The translations under genes and the position numbers were made by a program. Below, one piece after another: positions 44,741-53,984 of a stretch of DNA of 64,000 nucleotides. The notes beneath the pieces are model-generated. The model was not told the origin of the DNA. It saw nothing but the letters and a program-made list of their open reading frames with translations, and searched no databases. Source of the stretch: Pseudomonadota bacterium (GTDB lineage: Bacteria > Pseudomonadota > Alphaproteobacteria > Acetobacterales > Acetobacteraceae); the NCBI GenBank assembly GCA_021845985.1, contig JAJZES010000045.1, positions 145,575 to 209,574 of the forward strand. Reading direction: 5' to 3'. Positions within the stretch are counted from its first letter, which is position 1. Each line of letters opens with the position of its first letter.

Positions 44741-46923
44741 GCGCGCTCCACGAATCGGTCCAGCACCCGTTTGCTGCCGGAGGTGTCGAAGGCGACATCG
44801 AGCCGGTCGTCATCCGACCCGGTCACCGTGCCGTAGCCGAATTTCTGGTGGAACACCCGGCTGCCGACTTCGATCGCGTCGGCACGGGCGGCGCGTGCCG
44901 GCGATTCCCAGATCTCCGTCACCTTCGGCCGCCGCGCCGCCATCGGGAACTGGCCGGGGAACACGCCCGGCGCCGCGATCATGCGGTCGCGCTGCAGCGC
45001 CGCCGAGCCGCTGCGCGCCACCTGCTCGTCGGGCAGTTCGTCGAGAAAGCGGCTCGGGATGCTGGCCTGCCAGTTGGCATAGATGCGGCGGTTGGCGGCG
45101 TGGCTGATGATGGCGCGGCGGCGGGCGCGGGTGATGCCGACATAGGCCAGCCGCCGCTCCTCCTCCAGCCCTTTCAGGCCGCTCTCGTCCATCGACCGCT
45201 GGTTGGGAAACACCCCTTCCTCCCAGCCGGGCAGGAAGACGGTGTCGAACTCCAGCCCCTTGGCGGCGTGCAGGGTCATCAGGCTGACCCGGTCGGCGGC
45301 GACGTTCTCCTCGTTTTCCATCACCAGCGAGACATGGTCGAGAAAGCCAGCCAGGGTGTCGAAATCGGCCAGCGCGCGGACCAGTTCCTTGAGGTTCTCC
45401 AGCCGCCCCGGCGCCTCGGCGGATTTGTCCTGGCGCCACATCTCGGTATAGCCGCTCTCGTCGAGCATGGCGGCGACGGTTTCGACATGGCCGCGCAGCG
45501 GCAGCGACTCGCGCCAGCGGACGAAGCCGGCGAGCAGTGTGGCGATGGCCTCGCGCGCCTTGCCGCGCAGCCCGCCGACCTCGACCATCACCGCGGCGGC
45601 GGCGGCGAGCGGGATCGCCTGGGCGCGGGCGATGTCGTGCATGCCGCGCAACGCCTGCTCGCCAATGCCGCGCCGCGGCAGGTTGACGATGCGCTCGAAG
45701 GCGAGATCGTCGGCCGGCTGGTGCAGGATGCGCATATAGGCGATGGCGTCGCGGATCTCGGCGCGCTCGTAGAATCGCAGCCCGCCGACCACGCGATAGG
45801 GCAGGCCGAGGGTGATCAGCCGCTCCTCGAAGGCGCGGGTCTGAAAGCCCGCGCGCACCAGCACCGCCATCTCGGCCAGCGTATGGCCGGAGCGGGCCAG
45901 CGTCTCCATGCGGTCGCCGACCATGCGCGCCTCCTCATCGGAGTCCCACAGCGCGACGACCGCGACCTTCTCGCCGGTGCTGTCGTTCAGGCCGGGCCGC
46001 AGCGTCTTGCCGAGCCGGCCTTCGTTATGGGCGATCAGCCCGGCGGCGGTGGCCAGGATGGGCGCGGTGGAGCGGTAATTGCTTTCCAACCGGACGATGC
46101 GGGCGCCGGGGAAATCCTGCTCGAAGCGCAAAATGTTCTCCACCTCGGCGCCGCGCCAGGAATAGATCGACTGATCGTCGTCACCGACGCAGCAGATGTT
46201 GCGCCGCGCCTGCGCCAGCAGCCGCAGCCACAGATACTGCACTTGATTGGTGTCCTGGTATTCATCGACCAGTATATAACGGAAGCTGCGGTGGTACTGT
46301 TCCAGCACGTCCGACCGGGTGCGCAGGATCTCCGTCATGTGCAGCAGCAGGTCGCCGAAATCGGCGGTGTTGAGCGTGCGCAGCCGGTCCTGATAGGCGG
46401 CGTAGAGTTCGCGGGCGCGGCCGTTGGCGAAATCGGTGTCGTCGGCCGGGGTGACGCGGGCGGGGGTCAGGCCGCGGTCCTTCCAGCGCTGGATCGCCGC
46501 CATCAGTGCCGGCGGCGCCCAGCGTTTGGTGTCGAGCCGCGCCGCCTCCATCACCTGCTTGAGCAGGCGGAGCTGATCGTCGGCGTCGAGAATGTTGAAG
46601 CTCGAGGTCAATCCGACGAGGTCGGCGTGGCGGCGCAGCATGCGCGCGCAGATGGCGTGGAAGGTGCCGAGCCACAGCCCCTCGGCCGGCCGGCCGAGGA
46701 TGGCGCCGACCCGCTCGCGCATCTCGCGCGCCGCCTTGTTGGTGAAGGTGACGGCCAGCACCTGGCCGGGAAAGGCGCGGTTGGTCAGCAGGATATGGGC
46801 GAAGCGGGCGGTCAGCACGCGGGTCTTGCCGGTGCCGGCGCCGGCGAGCACCAGCAGCGGCCCATCGACGGCCTGCACGGCCTCGCGCTGCTCGGGGTTG
46901 AGGCGGCTGAGATAGTCGGTCAT
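44737..46923 (-). CDS. uvrD: ATP-dependent DNA helicase UvrD/PcrA
   Basis: A 728-residue superfamily 1A 3'-5' helicase for nucleotide excision and mismatch repair. Motif I is AGAGTGKT (27-34), Ia is LAVTFTNKAAREM, II is VDEYQDTNQVQY, III is VGDDDQSIYSWRGA, IV is LESNYRSTAPIL, and VI is YVGITRARRRA. The C-terminal Tudor-like segment VFHQKFGYGTV is present. The ATG at 46923 (MTDYLSRLNPEQREAV) matches the family start. A hairpin separates it from the PIN toxin gene upstream. Confidence 0.96.
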   Translation of the reverse strand: MTDYLSRLNPEQREAVQAVDGPLLVLAGAGTGKTRVLTARFAHILLTNRAFPGQVLAVTFTNKAAREMRERVGAILGRPAEGLWLGTFHAICARMLRRHADLVGLTSSFNILDADDQLRLLKQVMEAARLDTKRWAPPALMAAIQRWKDRGLTPARVTPADDTDFANGRARELYAAYQDRLRTLNTADFGDLLLHMTEILRTRSDVLEQYHRSFRYILVDEYQDTNQVQYLWLRLLAQARRNICCVGDDDQSIYSWRGAEVENILRFEQDFPGARIVRLESNYRSTAPILATAAGLIAHNEGRLGKTLRPGLNDSTGEKVAVVALWDSDEEARMVGDRMETLARSGHTLAEMAVLVRAGFQTRAFEERLITLGLPYRVVGGLRFYERAEIRDAIAYMRILHQPADDLAFERIVNLPRRGIGEQALRGMHDIARAQAIPLAAAAAVMVEVGGLRGKAREAIATLLAGFVRWRESLPLRGHVETVAAMLDESGYTEMWRQDKSAEAPGRLENLKELVRALADFDTLAGFLDHVSLVMENEENVAADRVSLMTLHAAKGLEFDTVFLPGWEEGVFPNQRSMDESGLKGLEEERRLAYVGITRARRRAIISHAANRRIYANWQASIPSRFLDELPDEQVARSGSAALQRDRMIAAPGVFPGQFPMAARRPKVTEIWESPARAARADAIEVGSRVFHQKFGYGTVTGSDDDRLDVAFDTSGSKRVLDRFVERA

Positions 46924-46948
46924 CGGCGGGATATAGAAGGCGGCGGGC

Positions 46949-46975
46949 CGGCAGCCAACGGCAGGGCGGCTGCCG
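46949..46975 (-). terminator. Possible terminator hairpin after the PIN toxin gene
   Basis: CGGCAGCC (46949-46956) pairs with GGCTGCCG (46968-46975) directly after the toxin stop codon. It has no T-run, so it may act as a boundary element rather than an intrinsic terminator. Confidence 0.4.
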
Positions 46976-47458
46976 CTATACCGGCGGATCGAACGGATTG
47001 TGCACGACCAGTTCGGGGCAGTGCCGGGCAATGCGCCAGAAATCGCTGATGTTGCGGGTGGCCACGCTGGCGCTATTGACGACCGCGACTGCGGCGACGG
47101 CCAGATCGCCGGGGTAGCGCGGGCGGGACGATCCCGGCGCCGTGATCGCCATGTTGCGCAGCTCTGGAACGGTCAGCAGGCGGCCAAACAACCGGCTCGC
47201 ATTGGCATCGAGCGGCAGTACCGGGCCGCGTTTGATCAACTCATCAAGCCAAACAGCATAGACGGCCGCCCGCTGATGGGCGGCTGCGCCGCCGCGCTGT
47301 CGCAGCAATTCCACGCCATGGGCGATTTCGGTAATTGTTGTGGCGGCAATCGCGAAACGTTCAACGCTGGCGACGAATCTCGCGACGTTCGGGTGGCAAT
47401 CCCGCTGACGCAGTTCGCTTAGTGCATTCGTGTCGGGGATCACCAATTGGGCACTCAT
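46976..47458 (-). CDS. vapC: PIN-domain toxin (VapC-like ribonuclease)
   Basis: A 160-residue PIN-domain protein expected to cleave RNA with Mg2+. The acidic cluster is intact: Asp9 in PDTNALSEL, Glu44 in TITEIAHGVE, Asp118 in YPGDLAVAA and Asp139 in ATRNISDF. The ATG at 47458 lies inside the 3' end of the damaged antitoxin gene. Because the antitoxin has lost its start and carries a stop codon, this may be an orphan toxin, perhaps weak or neutralised by another antitoxin. Confidence 0.88.
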   Translation of the reverse strand: MSAQLVIPDTNALSELRQRDCHPNVARFVASVERFAIAATTITEIAHGVELLRQRGGAAAHQRAAVYAVWLDELIKRGPVLPLDANASRLFGRLLTVPELRNMAITAPGSSRPRYPGDLAVAAVAVVNSASVATRNISDFWRIARHCPELVVHNPFDPPV

Positions 47459-47729
47459 CGCCCTCGCTCACAAATGTCTGCGGCAACAGGGCCGCACCGA
47501 AAATAGCCCTCGCCGCATTCAGAGCAACATAAAGTTCGTCGCCGGACTCACCAAATTTGAAGTTCAGCAGAAACGATTTGAGGTCTGGTTTGGTCCGGTC
47601 ATAATATTGTTTAGAAACCACGACAACTTCGCGGCCGTCCCGGCGGCGCACCTATTGCGGCCGACCCTCCACCGCCGCGTCCACCACCGCGGAAAACTTC
47701 TGTCGCGCCGATGTCGTGTGCCAGTGATC
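47361..47729 (-). pseudogene. Antitoxin gene (Phd/YefM-like), interrupted by an amber codon
   Basis: One frame encodes DHWHTTSARQKFSAVVDAAV and EGRPQ, then TAG at 47652-47654, then RRRDGREVVVVSKQYYDRTK and PDLKSFLLNF. The two halves together form a typical antitoxin that precedes a PIN toxin. No ATG, GTG or TTG lies at the expected N-terminus. The frame also runs about 33 codons into the toxin gene instead of ending at its start, so a further frameshift is likely. A GTG follows the amber codon directly and could restart a C-terminal piece. Confidence 0.7.
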
Positions 47730-47877
47730 AGTCTGCCTTTGTATAAGACGAAGGATGTGAACGGCGCTGCGGCTTGTCAACCGCGCGGCAAATTTGCAAC
47801 CTGGGCCGCCGCCCCGGTGCGCTGACACGTCCAGACGGTACCGCACGCGTCGCAGCATTGGCTTGATTGTGCCGGCC

Positions 47878-47924
47878 GGTTCAGCCAGCGGGCGGACGTG
47901 CCGGTTGGCATCGGGCCACTACCC
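47878..47924 (-). repeat. Dispersed hairpin repeat, copy A
   Basis: Read on the minus strand, it begins at the lipoprotein stop codon TAG, followed by TGG and an imperfect stem GCCAACCGGC...GCCCGCTGGC with flanking CCGAT/ACCGG. Copy B at 55930-55979 has the same layout. It may be a transcription terminator spread as a mobile repeat. Confidence 0.6.
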
Positions 47925-48521
47925 CTGCAGCAGCGCCGTCTGAAACTGCGGATCGCCGATCACCAGGGCGACGGCATTGCGCAGCGCCGCCGCCAGCGCC
48001 TGCTGCGCGACTGCCCCGCTGGCCGGGCGGCTGAACAGCGGCCCGCCCGGCGTCGCCGCGTAGTAGCGGGCGAAGACCAGCGCGCCGGTCTGGTTGCGCA
48101 CCTTGACCAGTACGGCAACATGCGCCTCGGTAACGCCTAGCGTGCCGGGCACCGGCGTCTCCGGCAGAGGCAGGAAGCGACTGTCGAAGCGGACGATCTC
48201 GACGCTGACGCGCGCCCCGCCGGGGCCGTCGAGGTAGCCTTGGCCGGTCAGTTCCTGCTCAAACGCCGCGGCGATGGTCGCGGCGATGTCGTTGGTGGCG
48301 TGCAGCGGCGCGACTTCCTCGCCGTGGCCGCCATCCAGCTCGCCGATGCGGTCGCGGTCGAGCGGGCGGCCATCGCTGGCGACCACCGCCACGCTCCGCG
48401 CCGCCGCGCCGGCAACCGGCGGCGGCGGCGCGGCGGCGGTATAGGGGATGGCGAAATCGGTGGCGCAGCCGGCCAGCACGGCCAGCGCGGGCAGCGCGAT
48501 CAGGATGAAGGCGCGCCTCAT
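47919..48521 (-). CDS. YajG-like lipoprotein (second of a pair)
   Basis: A 200-residue lipoprotein with lipobox LAVLAGC (Cys at about residue 19). It contains SVAVVASDGRPLDRDRIGEL, AATIAAAFEQELTGQGY, VTEAHVAVLVKVRNQTGALV and a C-terminal ALRNAVALVIGDPQFQTALL. It shares layout and end with the upstream lipoprotein (ALRSTVQAVAVDPQFQAAV), so the two are paralogues. The pattern is that of YajG-type lipoproteins of unknown function. The ATG at 48521 overlaps the stop of the first gene (ATGA). Confidence 0.7.
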   Translation of the reverse strand: MRRAFILIALPALAVLAGCATDFAIPYTAAAPPPPVAGAAARSVAVVASDGRPLDRDRIGELDGGHGEEVAPLHATNDIAATIAAAFEQELTGQGYLDGPGGARVSVEIVRFDSRFLPLPETPVPGTLGVTEAHVAVLVKVRNQTGALVFARYYAATPGGPLFSRPASGAVAQQALAAALRNAVALVIGDPQFQTALLQG

Positions 48522-49246
48522 GTCGCGGCCCTCGGCTGGGCGCTGCGGACCGCCGCCTGGAACTGCGGATCGACGGCGACCGCCTGCACCGTGCTGCGCA
48601 GCGCCGCGATCAGCGACTCGCGCGCGCTGCGCCCATCGGCCGACCACAGCACCGAGTCGTTGAGCGACATGCCCGCGGTCTCGTAATAGTGCGCGAAGTC
48701 GAGATGCCCGGCGCCGTCCAGCACCTTGACCACCACGGCGATCCGGCCATCGGCATAGGACAGCGCATGGTCCAGCCGGAAGGCGACGGTCGCGCGCACC
48801 AGTTGCACCACCACCTGCGCCCCGGTTGGGGCAAGGCGGTAGCCCTGCGCCGTCAGCGTCTGGCCCAGGCCGCTCGCCACCGTCGCCGGCAGATCGTTGG
48901 TGACGACGATCGGGAACCCGTTCTTGGCGCCGGGTCCCTGACCGGCCAACACCTGATTGAGAATGATGCCGACCGCAGCGCCCTCCGGCCCCCGGCGGTC
49001 CTGGCCGGTGACTGACACCGCCTCCGCCGCCGCGCCGGCCACCGCGGCGGGCGCCGGGCCGGGGTCGTAGGGTACATCAATGCGGGTGACGATGCCGCGC
49101 GCCGCCTGCACCGCGCCGAACACCGCATTGGTGCCCATCACGGCGACGCCGCCGGCCACCGCCGCAGTGCCATCCGCCCGCAGGTCGGCCGGTTGCACGC
49201 AGCCGGCGAGCACAGCCGCGACCAGCGCCAGGAATATTGCCCGCAT
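48518..49246 (-). CDS. YajG-like lipoprotein (first of a pair)
   Basis: A 242-residue lipoprotein with lipobox AVLAGC at about residues 11-16. It has a glycine/alanine-rich segment (TAAVAGGVAVMGTNAVFGAV), PATVASGLGQTLTAQGYRL, AQVVVQLVRATVAFRLDHAL and a C-terminal block shared with the next gene. The ATG at 49246 was chosen because it gives a compact signal peptide; the upstream frame is the shadow of metF. It is probably an envelope protein. Function unknown. Confidence 0.7.
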   Translation of the reverse strand: MRAIFLALVAAVLAGCVQPADLRADGTAAVAGGVAVMGTNAVFGAVQAARGIVTRIDVPYDPGPAPAAVAGAAAEAVSVTGQDRRGPEGAAVGIILNQVLAGQGPGAKNGFPIVVTNDLPATVASGLGQTLTAQGYRLAPTGAQVVVQLVRATVAFRLDHALSYADGRIAVVVKVLDGAGHLDFAHYYETAGMSLNDSVLWSADGRSARESLIAALRSTVQAVAVDPQFQAAVRSAQPRAAT

Positions 49247-49329
49247 GATCCGCTGCCTTGGTTTCCGCCCCGGCGCCGATCGTAGGGCGCAATGAGGCGC
49301 CGGGGCAAACCGAGCAGACCGCCGTGTGG

Positions 49330-50280
49330 TCAGACCGAAGCGGCGCCGGCGCCGCGGGCCAGTTGCACCATCGTCGTTACCAGATCGGCGCGGTTGAGGG
49401 TGTAGAAATGGAACTCGTTGATGCCGTTGGCCATCAGCACGCGCAGCATCTCGGCCGCGGCGATGGCGGCGATCATGCGGCGGGTTTCGGCATCGTCCTC
49501 CAGCCCGGCGAACAGGCGGGCGAGCCAGTCCGGCACCCGCGCGCCGCAGGCGGCGGAAAACTTTGCCACCTGGACGAAATTGGTCACCGGCAGGATGCCG
49601 GGCACGATCGGCGCGGTGATGCCGGCGGCGCGGGCCCGGTCGAGGAAGCGCAGGAACGCGTCGGGCTCGAAGAAATACTGGGTGATGGCGCGGCTCGCCC
49701 CGGCATCGAGCTTGCGGCGCAGATTGTCGAGATCGGCCGCGGCGCTCGCCGCCGCCGGATGCGTCTCGGGGTAGGCGGCGACCGAAATGTCGAAATCGGC
49801 GACACGGCGCAGCCCGGCCACCAGATCGGCGGCATAGGCGTAGCCGCCGGGATGCGGCACATAGGCGCCGCCGCCCGGCATGTCGCCGCGCAACGCCACG
49901 ATGCGCCGCACCCCCGCCGCCCAATAGCGCCGCGCCACCGCATCGACCTCGGCCCGGGTCGCCCCGACGCAGGTCAGATGTGCAGCCGGGGCAAGGCCGG
50001 TGCGGCCGGCCAGTCCCTCCACCACCGCCAGGGTGCGCGCCTGCGTGGTGCCGCCGGCGCCGTAGGTGACGGAGACGAACTCCGGCCGCAGCGCCTCCAA
50101 CCGGCGGGCGCATTCCCAGAACTGGGCCTCCTGGGCATCGGTCTTGGGCGGGAACATTTCAAACGACAGATGCGGCGCCGACCGGCCGCAGTCCGACAGC
50201 GGCAGCGGATGCGCCGTCGGCCAGGAGGTGCGCTCACCCGGACGCAGGCTGGCGGCATGCAGTGCGGCGGCGTGGGTCAT
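49330..50280 (-). CDS. metF: 5,10-methylenetetrahydrofolate reductase
   Basis: A 316-residue FAD-dependent TIM-barrel enzyme that reduces methylene-THF to methyl-THF for methionine synthesis. Conserved parts are [50 protein letters not shown] and [14 protein letters not shown]. The last block, [17 protein letters not shown], is typical. Its promoter region carries a 7-base inverted repeat at 50307-50326. Length matches the family. Confidence 0.95.
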   Translation of the reverse strand: MTHAAALHAASLRPGERTSWPTAHPLPLSDCGRSAPHLSFEMFPPKTDAQEAQFWECARRLEALRPEFVSVTYGAGGTTQARTLAVVEGLAGRTGLAPAAHLTCVGATRAEVDAVARRYWAAGVRRIVALRGDMPGGGAYVPHPGGYAYAADLVAGLRRVADFDISVAAYPETHPAAASAAADLDNLRRKLDAGASRAITQYFFEPDAFLRFLDRARAAGITAPIVPGILPVTNFVQVAKFSAACGARVPDWLARLFAGLEDDAETRRMIAAIAAAEMLRVLMANGINEFHFYTLNRADLVTTMVQLARGAGAASV

Positions 50281-50306
50281 GGCAAGCCTCCCGGCGTTTC
50301 AAGCCT

Positions 50307-50326
50307 ACATAAACATGTCTTTATGT
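50307..50326. promoter_or_regulatory. Inverted repeat upstream of metF
   Basis: ACATAAA and TTTATGT are perfect arms with a CATGTC spacer, AT-rich in a GC-rich genome, 27 bases before the metF start. This looks like an operator for a methionine-cycle repressor (inference). Confidence 0.55.
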
Positions 50327-50440
50327 CTCTCTGCAAGTGCGCAAGCAGGCTTGCGACAACGGATGGCTGTTTTCGCGCCCGATCATCCCCTAATGCTGTT
50401 GCCGAAAGTCCTCCGTCCCCCTATTCATCCGAGAGGCGAT

Positions 50441-51214
50441 ATGCGCGCGTGCCGATTAACCCTGCTGATGGCGGGCCTCGTGCTGCTTGCCGGCTGTGCC
50501 ACCCCGCCGCCGGCGAGTGACCCGGAGGGCGTCGCCGACTACCGCCAGACCAATGATCCGTTGGAGCCGACCAACCGCGTGCTCTACGCCGTCAACGATG
50601 GCATCGACGCAGCGATCATCCGCCCGCTGGCTGTCGGCTATACTTATGCGGTCCCCGAAGTGTTGCGCACCCATATTCATAACATACTGGATAACCTGAA
50701 TAATCCGGTGATCCTGGCGAACGACATGATGGAGGGCAAACCGCGCCGCGCCGGCGATACGATGATGCGGTTGCTGATCAACACCACGCTCGGCCTCGGC
50801 GGTATTTTCGACGTCGCCGACAGCATGGGCTACACGGCCCATGACGCGGATTTCGGCATCACCCTGGCCATGTGGGGCGTGCCCGACGGGCCGTTCCTGT
50901 TCCTGCCGGTGTTCGGTCCCTCCAGCCCGCGCGACCTGACCGGCTATGGCACCGATTTTGCGATTGATCCGTTCACCTGGACCGGCACCACCACGCCGTG
51001 GCTGCTGTTCGACTACAGCCGCTACGGCATGACGGTGATTGACATTCGGGCATCGCTGATCCCCGATCTCGACAAGGTGAAGGAGCAGGCGCTCGACCCC
51101 TACGCCACCTTCCGCAGTCTTTACCGTCAGCACCGCAAGGCTCAGATTGAGCAGGTCGAGCACGACACCCGCGCCACCGTCCCGCTGTGGTACGATCACG
51201 GCCCGGCGCAATGA
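50441..51214 (+). CDS. mlaA: Phospholipid-trafficking lipoprotein MlaA (VacJ)
   Basis: A 257-residue outer-membrane lipoprotein that removes misplaced phospholipids from the outer leaflet and passes them to MlaC. The lipobox is LLAGC (Cys about residue 19). Conserved parts are DPLEPTNRVLYAVND, VILANDMMEGKPRRAGDT, LINTTLGLGGIFDVADSMGY and GPYxLP-like GPFLFLPVFGPSSPRDLTGY. ATG at 50441 has GAGAGGCG upstream. It is followed by mlaC; the inner-membrane mlaFED genes are not in this window. Confidence 0.93.
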   Translation: MRACRLTLLMAGLVLLAGCATPPPASDPEGVADYRQTNDPLEPTNRVLYAVNDGIDAAIIRPLAVGYTYAVPEVLRTHIHNILDNLNNPVILANDMMEGKPRRAGDTMMRLLINTTLGLGGIFDVADSMGYTAHDADFGITLAMWGVPDGPFLFLPVFGPSSPRDLTGYGTDFAIDPFTWTGTTTPWLLFDYSRYGMTVIDIRASLIPDLDKVKEQALDPYATFRSLYRQHRKAQIEQVEHDTRATVPLWYDHGPAQ

Positions 51215-51242
51215 CCTCAACGACGACAGGATGCTGCACCCT

Positions 51243-51860
51243 ATGCTGACACGACGCACGCTGCTGCTTTCATCGCTGGTGCTGGCCGCCACCGCAGCCG
51301 GCGCCTCGGGCGGGTATGCGCAAGGATCGGCGGCACAGGTCTCGCCGCAGCAGGCGAGCCAACTGATCGACAGCACCGCCAAACGTCTGATCGCGGTCAT
51401 CGACGGGCCGGGCAGCGCCGAGCAGAAGCGCCCGGCGCTCCAGCAGATCATCGATTCGGTCGTCGCCGTCGATGAGATCGGCCGGTTCTGCCTCGGCCGG
51501 CACTGGCGCAGCGCCAGCCCCGACGAGCAGCGCGACTACCTGGAGCTGTTCCACCGCGTGCTGCTCAACAGCATCACCGGCCATCTCGGCGATTATCGCG
51601 GCATCACCTACACGCTCGGCCGCCCGCTGCCAGGCGAGGGCGGCGTGCAGGTGCCGAGCACGATGAACCGGCCCGGCCAGCCCAGCGCCGACCTTACCTG
51701 GATCGTCGCCGATGTCGGCGGCGGCCCGAAGATCATCGACGTGGTCGCCGCCGGCACCAGCATGCGGCTGACCCAGCGCAGCGATTACGACTCCTATTTG
51801 GTACACAACGGCAACAACGTCAAGGCGCTGCTCAGCGCGCTCAAGCGCCAGGTCGGCTGA
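51243..51860 (+). CDS. mlaC: Periplasmic phospholipid carrier MlaC
   Basis: A 205-residue periplasmic protein. The signal peptide starts MLTRRTLLLSSLVLAATAAG. The mature part has IDSVVAVDEIGRFCLGRHW, QRDYLELFHRVLLNSITGHL and the C-terminal DYDSYLVHNGNNVKALLSAL typical of MlaC/Ttg2D. It ferries phospholipid between MlaA and the inner-membrane MlaFEDB complex. ATG 51243 has AGGA 11 bases upstream; ATG 51231 would add four residues. Confidence 0.9.
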   Translation: MLTRRTLLLSSLVLAATAAGASGGYAQGSAAQVSPQQASQLIDSTAKRLIAVIDGPGSAEQKRPALQQIIDSVVAVDEIGRFCLGRHWRSASPDEQRDYLELFHRVLLNSITGHLGDYRGITYTLGRPLPGEGGVQVPSTMNRPGQPSADLTWIVADVGGGPKIIDVVAAGTSMRLTQRSDYDSYLVHNGNNVKALLSALKRQVG

Positions 51861-51867
51861 GGCACGC

Positions 51868-52671
51868 ATGATGCAGGGCGACGGTATCACCATCGGTCTC
51901 ATCGCCGTCCTGGTCATCGTGCTGATCGTGCTGCTGCGGTCGGTGCGCGTTGCGAATGAATGGCAGCGCGCGGTGATCCTGCGGCTCGGCCGGTTCCAGC
52001 GCATCGGCGGGCCGGGCCTTTATCTGGTGCTGCCGCTGATCGAACAGGCGGTGTCGGTGATCGACACCCGCATTCAGACCACCAGCATCACCGCCGAGCA
52101 GGCCTTGACGCGCGACACCATCGCCGTCGGGGTCGATGCCATCGTCTTCTGGCAGGTCAGCAACCCGCGCGACGCCGCCGTCAACATCGCCAATTACCGC
52201 GAGGCGATCGAGCGGGTGGCGCAGACCTCGCTGCGCGAGATGATCGGCGCGACGGAACTCGGGCGGCTGCTGTCGGACCGCCATTCGGTCGATGAGAAGC
52301 TGCAGCTGTCGATCACCGGCAAGACCTCGACCTGGGGCGTCTCGGCGACCAGCGTGGAGATCCGCGATGTTGCCATCCCGCGCGAGCTGCAGGACGCGAT
52401 GAGCCGGCAGGCGCAGGCCGAGCGGGAGAAGGATGCGCGAGTGACGCTGGCCTCCGCCGAGCAGGAGATCGCCCGCCAGGTGCTGGCGGCGGCCGAACTC
52501 TATGCCGGCAACCCGACGGCGCTGCGGCTGCGGCAGATGAACCTGCTCTATGAGATGAACAAGGACCGCGGGGCCACGGTGCTGATCCCGACCGAGATGG
52601 CGGAGAGTTTGGGCAGCGTGGTGGCGCTGGCGCGCGCCAGCGGGGCACCCGGCGGCACGCCGCCGGGCTGA
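51868..52671 (+). CDS. Slipin (stomatin-like SPFH protein)
   Basis: A 267-residue membrane-anchored SPFH protein. An N-terminal hydrophobic helix (ITIGLIAVLVIVLIVLLRSV) precedes the SPFH domain with NEWQRAVILRLGRFQRIGGP, LVLPLIEQAVSVIDTRIQT, and IEIRDVAIP-like VEIRDVAIPRELQDAMSRQA. Such proteins form oligomeric scaffolds at ordered membrane patches. No NfeD protease partner lies beside it. It begins eight bases after mlaC, so it shares the transcript. Confidence 0.88.
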   Translation: MMQGDGITIGLIAVLVIVLIVLLRSVRVANEWQRAVILRLGRFQRIGGPGLYLVLPLIEQAVSVIDTRIQTTSITAEQALTRDTIAVGVDAIVFWQVSNPRDAAVNIANYREAIERVAQTSLREMIGATELGRLLSDRHSVDEKLQLSITGKTSTWGVSATSVEIRDVAIPRELQDAMSRQAQAEREKDARVTLASAEQEIARQVLAAAELYAGNPTALRLRQMNLLYEMNKDRGATVLIPTEMAESLGSVVALARASGAPGGTPPG

Positions 52672-52761
52672 GCGTGACGCCCCGTCTGCGCCGGCCGATC
52701 GCCGCGGCATGCCGACCCGGCGGCTTCTTGCACCTGCATGCGTCCTGGGGAGGGCACTGGC

Positions 52762-53958
52762 ATGGCCGATGATCTGACCACCACCGCCGACACCCTGCTG
52801 CGCCGCGCCGTCGATGGTGGGCCGCGCATCCCCGGTGTGGTGGCCATCGCCACCGACCGGCATGGCGCGATCTTTCAGGGTGCCGCCGGCGTGCGCGCGC
52901 TCGGCCAGGACGCGGCGATGACCGTCGATACCGTGCTGGCGATGTTCTCCACCACCAAGGCGGTGGCGGCGACGGCGGTGCTGCAGCTTGTCGAAGACGG
53001 CCGCCTCGATCTCGATGCGCCGGCCAAACGCTATGCGCCGGCGATCGGCGCGGCGCAGGTGCTGGACGGGTTCGATGCCGCCGGGCAACCGCTGCTGCGG
53101 GCGCCCAGGCGCGACATCACCACCCGCATGTTGCTGCTGCACACCGCCGGATTCGCCTATGACTCGTTCAACGCCGACTATGCAAGGCTGGTGCGCGAGC
53201 ATGGCCAGGTGCCGACCGGGACCGGGCGGCGGGTGTCGCTCGACGTGCCGCTGCTGTTCGATCCTGGCGAGCGGTGGGAATATGGCTGCAGCATCGACTG
53301 GGCGGGTCAGGTCGTCGAGGCCATCACCGGCCGGCGGCTGGGCGAGGTAATGCAGACCCGCATCTTCGATCCGCTCGGCATGACCAGCACGGCGTTTGCG
53401 CTGAACGAGGCGATGCGCGCGCGGCTGGCGCGGGTGCATCAGCGCCGGGCCGACGGATCGCTGACGCCGCTGCTGTCGTTCGAGCTGCCGCCGGACCCGG
53501 AGGTCCATATGGGCGGCCACGGCCTTTATTCGACCGCCGAGGATTATTGCCGGTTCATCCGCATGTGGCTCAACGATGGCATGGGGCCGGGCGGGCCGGT
53601 GCTGACACCGGAGACCGTGCGGGCGGCCGAGAAGAACGGCTTGGGGGCACTGAAAATCCGCGGCCTGCCGGCGGTCGCCCCGGCGCGGACCAATGATGCC
53701 GAGTTCTTCCCCGGCATGGCGAAATCCTGGGCGATGAGCTTCATGGTCAACGACGCGGACGCGCCGACCGGCCGGCCGGCCGGGTCGTTGGCCTGGGCGG
53801 GTCTGGCCAATCTCTATTACTGGATCGACCGCCGCAACGGCGTTGGCGGCTTCTGGGCGGCGCAGGTTTTCCCGTTTGCCGATGCCGCCTGCATGGCCGC
53901 CTATCTCGACTTCGAGACGGCGGTGTACGACAGCCGCGGGCGCTCCGCGGCGGCGTAG
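52762..53958 (+). CDS. Serine hydrolase of the beta-lactamase/EstB family
   Basis: A 398-residue protein of the class C beta-lactamase-like fold. The SxxK motif is STTK (Ser63, Lys66) in MFSTTKAVAATAVLQL. The YxN/S motif is WEYGCSIDW. The C-terminal region includes GGHGLYSTAEDYCRFIRMWL and SLAWAGLANLYYWIDRRNGV, in which W-A-G replaces the KTG strand as in EstB-type esterases. There is no export signal, which favours a cytoplasmic esterase over a drug-resistance enzyme. Confidence 0.85.
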   Translation: MADDLTTTADTLLRRAVDGGPRIPGVVAIATDRHGAIFQGAAGVRALGQDAAMTVDTVLAMFSTTKAVAATAVLQLVEDGRLDLDAPAKRYAPAIGAAQVLDGFDAAGQPLLRAPRRDITTRMLLLHTAGFAYDSFNADYARLVREHGQVPTGTGRRVSLDVPLLFDPGERWEYGCSIDWAGQVVEAITGRRLGEVMQTRIFDPLGMTSTAFALNEAMRARLARVHQRRADGSLTPLLSFELPPDPEVHMGGHGLYSTAEDYCRFIRMWLNDGMGPGGPVLTPETVRAAEKNGLGALKIRGLPAVAPARTNDAEFFPGMAKSWAMSFMVNDADAPTGRPAGSLAWAGLANLYYWIDRRNGVGGFWAAQVFPFADAACMAAYLDFETAVYDSRGRSAAA

Positions 53959-53984
53959 CAGCGGCGCCGGTGGTCGCCGCGCCC

